Positions 36,690 through 45,300 of a DNA stretch of 64,000 nt are shown one piece after another. Made by a program: the position numbers and the translations under genes. Source of the stretch: Microvelia longipes (taxonomy: Eukaryota > Arthropoda > Insecta > Hemiptera > Veliidae); NCBI GenBank assembly GCA_018340805.1, contig JACMZG010000008.1:61255073-61319072 (forward strand). Direction: 5' to 3'. Position 1 is the first letter of the stretch, and each line of letters starts with the position of its first letter. The notes beneath the pieces were generated by a model that made no database searches, had not been told where the DNA came from, and was given only the letters and a program-made list of their open reading frames with translations.

Positions 36690-39600
36690 CTAAATATAAT
36701 ATAATATAATATAAATATATTATTATATTATATTATATATGTTGTATATGTTAGGTAACGACCTATTAATAGTTTAGGTATTGGCCATTACGATATCTGT
36801 AAGTTTCAGTTGTCCTAGAAGGTGGGGAGGTAGTTTTAGAAGAGAGACCTCTTCCTCTTGATCCACCCTTGTTAGCCTTCTGTCCTAGACAGACAGGACA
36901 AAAATGGCTACCATGGAACCACCCATGGCAAGGTAAACTGGCCCACGAAGCTGATGGACTTTGGTTATTATAGGCCTTCTAAAATGGTTTCAGCCCAATC
37001 AGACCATCCTAAGTGGCGCAATTGGCAATAACTTAATTATGGAGTCATTGCAATTACAAATGAGTAAAAAGAAGGTCGCTTTTAGTATATAGTGGGGTAT
37101 AAGATAATTAGTAAACGCTTCATATATCTTGTTACTTATATCTTCTTGGGCCCATAGCAAGCCTCACAGGCCTGTGAAGCAAAACCATGAAAATTGGATA
37201 AATGCATGGCAAAATGCCATGTAAGAACAAGTAATTATAAAACAACAAAACAACAACAATTTCACCGCAAAGCAGTCACTGGCCTGAGTTTAACCATAAT
37301 AAAAATTAACTCCTGTATAATTCTATTAATTTCGTCTATTAACTTGTAAGTTTTTTCTTATAATTGTAATGTTAACTTAAAATTTTAGATACTATGGTCG
37401 AAGAAGGGAAAAGTCATCATCCTCAGAACTGTCATGGTCTGAGTCAGAAAATACATCTAATTCTCTTACAAATTCTGAAAAGTGAGTATGTTTAAAAAAC
37501 AATTTAAATTAGTAATATTTGGTCAAACGTAGTGCAAATTGCTTAATTTATTATTCTTTTTTTTGTATCTTTGACTATAAATGATAAAAATTATTTGCAG
37601 GATGAGTTCGAGTGAGATTGGTAATTCAAGTGGCAGAACCAAAGTCAGTAAGAATCAACCCTTTATTTTTAAGCTATATTGTATCTCAAAAAAATATATT
37701 TTGCATGTTTGGTAGGAATAATATGTATGTTTTTATAGCATAGAGATGGTGTCAAGTTTTAACATGAATACTTATTTTGTAAGAATGAAATTAAAAACTC
37801 GAACGAAAATTGTTGTTAATGTCTGAAAATATTATATACCTTGTAATAATTAGTAATGAGATTCTAATTGGATTTGGATGAGAAGTTATTTGATGAAATG
37901 GCTTTACACTAAATCAGATGAAACTGATCGTTTTTACGGAATAAATTCATCAAAATAAGTCATATTACTTTCATTCCAATGTAAATGTTCAGTTTTTAAG
38001 AACATATTCTCTAATGAGAGAATGGCTTTTGAATTGTGAGCTGAGAGTTAAGATTTACATTTTTCAAGGAGCCAGGATTAAGAATCAATGTTAAATAGAA
38101 TGTGTGTGTATCAATAAACACACATCTGTAGGCAGCCCTGAAACCCTAACCATCTGATATACATTAGACTTGGCTCAAATTAAAGCAATATAACCCTAGT
38201 TAATCTCTGTATTAACTGTTTATATTTAAACCCAAAACTGTTTAAATATTATAATTTGGTAGTAATTTTTTAAAAGAAACTTCAGTTTTGTTTTTTGTTT
38301 GCTTGATTTTTTTAAAATTATTTTTGACCATAAATGTTGGTTGAAAATTGAATACATGCTTCTTGTGGTGGTTTCATCACAGAGCTAGTTATTGATAATC
38401 AGAAATATTTCTATGTTATTAAATTAATCTTAGAATAATACTATTATAGAAGAAGCATAGGACTGTAAACACAATGGAAAGCCGGTTTATTGGTGATCTT
38501 AAGTAGGGGCGCCACCCAAACAACAACAAACAAATATGAGACATTATTTTATAAATGTCTCATAAACATATTTTAATGAAGAAAGTTAAAAAACAAAACA
38601 AATACAATAACTTAAAAAACAGCTAATTATTTAATAAAATCAGTCTTAGATTGCAAGAAGGTTAACAGAATACAATAATCTATATTTAGTAGGCGATGAC
38701 TACTTTCAACATTTTTTTATTATTAAAAACATTAAAATACTTAAATAATTGTAATGCTCTAATATTCATATTAATATTTAATTAATAATCAAGTATTAAT
38801 TACTGATATAACTTAATAGTCTAGCAACCGAAAGTATTGCCAACTTTGTTGTAAGAATATTGTTTATCGTTTGGGTGGCAGCATTACTTAAGACCATCAG
38901 TAAACTGGTATGACTGTTACCAGTTATGCTCCTTCTATAGTATTATTCCAAGAAATTAATATACCAAAATGCAATATTGGTTGAATATATTTTTCCTCGT
39001 ACTTTAAAACTAGGCACTTTGGATAAATCAGTGGTAAATATGTCTGAGGACAATACAGGTAAAATTTAACACAAGGTAAAGTTGTAGCTTTTACCAAGGG
39101 CTGCCAATATTTTCTTTGCACAATATGTAATTGGAGACTTGTTTCTAAACACATTTCTGTATCAAAATATATCACTATCACAAAATATTTTTTATTTATT
39201 CATGGAGTTTTCAAAATGTAAATTAAAAAAAATACAAATTTGTTTCTCCAAGTCAAATCTTAAAATAACTTGTAGTTTTTGGTTGGTTCAATCTTCTGCA
39301 CTTGTGTTTCTACCCACACTGTGATACTATTATTCACATCTATGTTGGTTCAACACAACCATGTTATACTAAATGGCAAAGAAAGAACTACCACATTTGC
39401 CTTTAAGGATTTAGAACTAAACATTGTTCTTTATAGTTTATCTGGCTTGGAAGCCAACTAGGTTGATGAGGAACCTAGTTTCCTCATCATACTTTTTAGG
39501 TCTCCCTTTTGTCTTCAAAAACCATTTTCATCCCACTTCTCCCACATAAATGCTATCATGGTTTTAACTTTTGGCAATTATTGTTTTGTTTGATAACAAC

Positions 39601-42289
39601 AGTTTTAATAATTTTGGTCTATTATTGTATAGTGTTGAGTTTTTTATATATTTTCAGTGACAAGGAGATTATTTTTTAAGTATATTTCAATATTGACGTA
39701 TGAATACTTTTTGTAAGTTTCTGGTTCTTATGGAACGGATAGTAATCTGTGACACGACTCATGTCACAGATGCAGCTTGTCTCATATCTAAGTCAGCGTT
39801 TATAGTTTTATAGAAATGATCCCATTCTGTTTACATTAATCGTACTATACTGATTATCAAACCCACAATAGATTGGACTACCTCCGTCCAATTTGGTATG
39901 TGTCTGCCATACCAAATTAATTGATACAAATTTTGTTCAAATGGGTATAGGTCTAGGCAAAATACAATGTACCTTATTTGGTTTAGCTATATCGAAGAGA
40001 GTGAAACCATTGTATACAAAATAATTAGGTGTACTTAAGAACTATTAAAAGAGAGATATTTTAACTCAGTCTGACTATCATTTAGGAATTATAATTAATG
40101 TGATTTCTATCATTTAGGAATTTTTTAGTTAACAATTATACTCACTTTACTATTTAACCAAAAATCACAGTGATTACAAAAACAAAAAATAAACACTGAT
40201 TTCAAATAATGACAGTGATTACAAAAACTAGACATAAACAAAAAATAAACAGTGATTACAAAAACAAGACTTAAACAAAAATAAACACTGATTACAAATA
40301 ATTACAGTGGTTAAAAAAACAGTGATTACAAAACAAGGCATAAACGTATAAACAAAAAATAAATAGTGATAACAAAAAAATTAAATGAGTTTTTTTTACA
40401 AATTGCTTGTTACAATCCTTTTTCTGTTATTCTGTTGAGATGTGCTCTTTACCAATATTTTTATTTTGGTCTCTTTAATTTAATGTACCACCCAAACAAC
40501 AACAAAAAATTATGAGACATTATTTTATAAATGTCTCATAAACATATTTTAATGAAGAAAGTTAAAAAAAAACGTAATGAAAAGTTAATGAAAAGTTAAA
40601 AAAAGTATTTAATTTAAAATTTAAATCTCTTTAAAAAGATTTTTATTTTTTGCCAGTTATTGCTTCAAATTAATGCTTTTCTTTGATGTATTTTTCAGTC
40701 ATCGCAGGGTGGAAGCTCTATGAACCTTGGCATGAGAGAGAAGCTTAAGAGGAAAATGCAGCTTATGCTTAATAAACAATGTATGGTTTCTTAAAATCGT
40801 CCAACAGTATTTTGACAAAATCTTCATTCCTTCATTCTTTCTCTTTTATCCGATTTTTTAAATTTGTTATAAAATTAAAAACTAATTATTAAATCTTAAG
40901 TTAGATTTTCATTTACTTTAGATCAAATGATGTATGGTTAATTCAAGATTGGAAGTAATATCGGTCTGTTTAAATGGGCTCTTTTTAGAGCACTTAGCAC
41001 CCAATAACTTTAAACTGGGCGAATAAACATTCTTTGCATAGTATTTTTCATGCGCAAAGGACTGGTAAAAAATCTTGGTTTCAAAAAGCATCTTCTGTTA
41101 TTTTGATATCACACAAAAACTTATTTCCTATGGAAAAATGAGCTAATGAAGTTGTGCTTTTTTTCAATAATATTTTTGATAATTTATCTAACCTTTTAGT
41201 AACATGTTTTTATGCAAATACAAGTGCATTTTTTAAAATATAAATTAATTGTAAATAAACCTTTGCACTTTAAATAAGAGTGCTGATCCTTATAAAATAT
41301 GGTTTATGTAATTTTCTATATTTTCATCAATGAATAAATCCAACAGTTAATAAATTTTACTTGGTAATGACAAAATAAATATTTTATTTTAGTCTGAAAT
41401 TAATACAATTTGATGTATTTTCCTGCGTTTTATTAAATTTACTGCTATTGTTATTAGTTTTTTTTTATTTTTTGCTCTATTACCTCTTTATCTTACATTT
41501 TTATTTCTGGATGATAAATGCCAGTTAAATTTCCTTAAATTAGATCCTATGTTCCTATGTTCATCTTTATTTATTTTTTAAAAGTGTTTCATTTAAAGTG
41601 GATGTCTTTATTTATTTAAAATTTATTTTCCCCTATATTTTGATAGAATGCATATTTAGAATAAATATTTATTTTTACAGTTAAAGCTGATAAGAAAGCT
41701 GAAAAGCAAAAGTTGGAAAGAGTTGAACAAGAAAGAATTGACCGGGAGGATGAGATGAGAGAAATGTCTATAAAACTGCGTAAAAGGTAAGGCATATTTG
41801 TAAATATAGAAAATATATGTCATCTGCCGATCTTTTCTCAACCTATTTGCCAAATTAATTAACTAAACAGGTACTTATAGAATACTGTGTTAGGGTTTAT
41901 TAAATTATATTTGTTTATAACATTTAATACAATTTCCCTCAGTTTCTTATTTTGTTGAAGTTCATTACAAATTATAAATTGGCGAGGTTGCAATTTTTGC
42001 TGTATTAGTCTTTTTTCTCCTGATTTCTAGAAGTTGGGCTCAGGATTACTGCAAGACCAGAATTATAGTGTTACTTTTATTCTAGAACAGGCAATGCCCC
42101 ATTTGCCCTTTCCCTGAATACAGTTTATAATATGAAAACTTATTAATAGACCAACAAAATGTGTAAGTTACAAATAAACCTTTATAAGGCCAAAAGTATC
42201 TGTTAAGATGGGAAGCCAGCTGTCAAACACAAAGGGCATAGACGTCCTAAGTTATAAAAGTTAACATGATTAAACTAGAACTTTATATA

Positions 42290-42321
<32 letters not shown>

Positions 42322-42322
42322 A

Positions 42323-42364
<42 letters not shown>

Positions 42365-45300
42365 AAAACTAAGTAAAAACCAAAATACTAGAGAAGCAGT
42401 TGTAGATATCATTATTGTTTTTTTGATTCTTCTGTGAAACTCTTTAATGGTCATTACTAAGCAAGCTTATTCCTGGATTCTGTTTCATTATATTTTTTCT
42501 GGCAGAGAGCGACAAAAACGGCATGAATATTGGGCAGAAATGGATAGACTTGACAGAAGATCCAGGTCTGGCTCCAGATCAAGGTCAAGATCAAGAAGAA
42601 GTTCAACGGATTCTAGCTCTTCTAGGACCCGTCATAGGTAACTACATTGTAATTTAAGAAACATATTTATCATCATATAAATTATTCTTACTAAATTTAA
42701 AAAAAGATAATCTAAATTGAATTGATTCTATTTCTATTATTATTATATTTTATTAATGTAATCATTTTCAATAATAGATAGTATATCTATTTATTTCTCA
42801 TAGATCAAAGTGACCACCTTGATGTAAATAGAAAAATCTGTTGAAAACATAAACCATTAGGCCTCAGCAAATGCTAAGTACTAACTGTAGGGTTACAATC
42901 TAGTTCTTTGTTATGGTTTTAAAATGAATAGGAATATGCTGTCTTTATTGAAATGAAATATAGTCAAGAATTCGGTTGATGCATTTTGATAGTCTTATTA
43001 GACCGGCAATAAAAAGTATTAATAGAATATTTGAGATTGATATTGCTCCAGTTCCCGGTTGAGGATAATTTTCTTCCGTATTGTTTCTTCTAACTCTTGG
43101 AGCAATCTTTTATTGTTTTATCGAGTTCAAGTAAATCGTTTTGAATATGTTCTAAAATCTCCTCATTAATTTTTGACAATGAAACAAGTGTAGAGGGTTG
43201 ACTTGGCATTCTTAAAAAACTTCTATCTTTTTTACATATTCTTAAAATAGGTAAAAATTAGGAGTCACCCGTGGTGTAGTGGTTAAGGTACTCAGCCAAT
43301 ACACAGAATGAATGGACTTTAGTCATGAGTTCAATGTCAGCACAGGCCTCTAGGATTTTTATGAGAGGGATGAAAATTCTGCATACCACGTCCTTCAGAA
43401 GGGACGTAAAGCTGATGGTCTCGAGCCTGTGCGTTGTCAGGTACTCGTTAAAGATCCCTTACCCTAAATGAAACTGGGTATAGACAAAATTTAGGACCCT
43501 CATTGTAGATTCAATTATAATGCTATACTGTTTCTGCCTTGTAATTTAAAGTGTGTGGAGATTTGGTTTAACAGTGAGAGCACGTGTTGTTCCCAGTTTT
43601 CACTAGACTATAAGAGTCAGTGAAAATATGTATGATTGCTTGAAAAAGCATGAGAGGAACCATAGAAATTTATGGCTCTTCTGTCTAGATTAGATGAAAT
43701 ATACCTACACTTGAAATTAAAAGGAATAGAACACTATCTTAGGGAGCTGGCAAAAAGGGCCCAACAACGTGGCCTACTTGCCTGTAGTTACTACCACTCC
43801 CACCATATTACTACTACTAGGTAACAAATATATTTTATACAGAGTGGTACGTGCCAAATACATCACCCTGAGAATACTTAACTTCTGATGGAGATGTCTC
43901 AATAAAAATTATATATACTCCCACTAAGTTGACTACTGTGAGTTCTAACTGGTACTTGGTTTAAAAAATCAATTAATTGTTGATAACCATGATTCTGGTA
44001 TGGTACATACTTTTAAAAAAAATTCTAGAGTAACATTAAATGGTAAAATTGAAGCATTACATAATATGAAGCATTTCGAAACTGCATCATATCCTGAACA
44101 ATTTGATAATCACAGAATTCCGGTAATTTTACCAGAACTGTATTGGCATAGGTTATCGAAAAACATTGTAACTCACAGTGGTTGACTTAATGAGAGTATA
44201 TAAGAAATTTATTTTGATAATCACATATGAAGAAAGTACCACCCTGCACAGTAATTTATTTACAAATAAACAGACAATGTTTACAAAGTCCCATTTTAAA
44301 GACTTACAAAAAGAACTAAGTTTACTTATTTTACCAGATGATAGAATTCTATAACTTGAGTAAGCTCTAGTGTAATTTTAAAACACTTACGGTATGCAGT
44401 TCTGTTACTTTATCCAGCTTGTTAAAAGGTTACTGTCAGTATAGAATAGTCGAATTAACTATCATTCTAAATTTTAAGTATAGTTAAATTTGATTAATTT
44501 GCTCTTTTCTTTGCTAGACGAAGAAGAAAAAGATCAAGAAGTAGTCAATCTAAATCACGTTCCCGTTCTAGTTCAAGAAGTAATCACCGTAGGCACAGAT
44601 CACCTGTCAAGTAAGTTGTGAGAAAAAATAATAGTATTTTTTATCTTAAAAATTTTACCAAAATTTAAACAACTTTCTAAAATCATACATTGCATACTAT
44701 CGGGACGTTTAAAGGTCTCAGTAATATGCTTTTTTCATCACTTTAATTTACATGTGTTTTCTAACAAAAGTGTTCTCATATTATTTAAACTAAAAAATTG
44801 ACTTGTTTAAACCTAATATTTTGGTCCATATGGTTTCTTTGATTCAAAGCAATGTTTGGTTGGTAACACTTGAAATGGCCTTGAAGGAAAAGGGAAAGCC
44901 AAGGGTTTTTTACATTATTATTTTTATGGTTGAACCTGTAGTAGAGTCATTTAAGTGTTTGTACTATATTTAAATGCCACTCAACTGAGATCCCCTAGAC
45001 TTGATGCACACACTGCACCAGGGAAGATCTCTGTACTTCTACTTTCCCTTTGTAGCGCTACTTCTGTGATCAGGTTCTCAGTTTGTCTAGTATATTTTCT
45101 TTAGTCCCCACTACCCTCCCTGATCTCATTGATGTAATTTAGCCCGCCAGTTACTAGTTTACCAATATCACCAGTTCCTTTAGTCTCACCAGGAATTCTT
45201 TATACTTACTGCTCTGTCCAGTTTACTTTAGCCCGACAGGGAGAGACACCAGTAGCAACCCTGAAGTTAGTTTACATCAACCCATTCCCATAACCATATG

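Noticed and set aside
43841..44185. Open frame at 44000-44185 as a small gene
   Set aside because: Lies inside a TIR-bounded repeat whose sequence recurs near 62400 without the frame.
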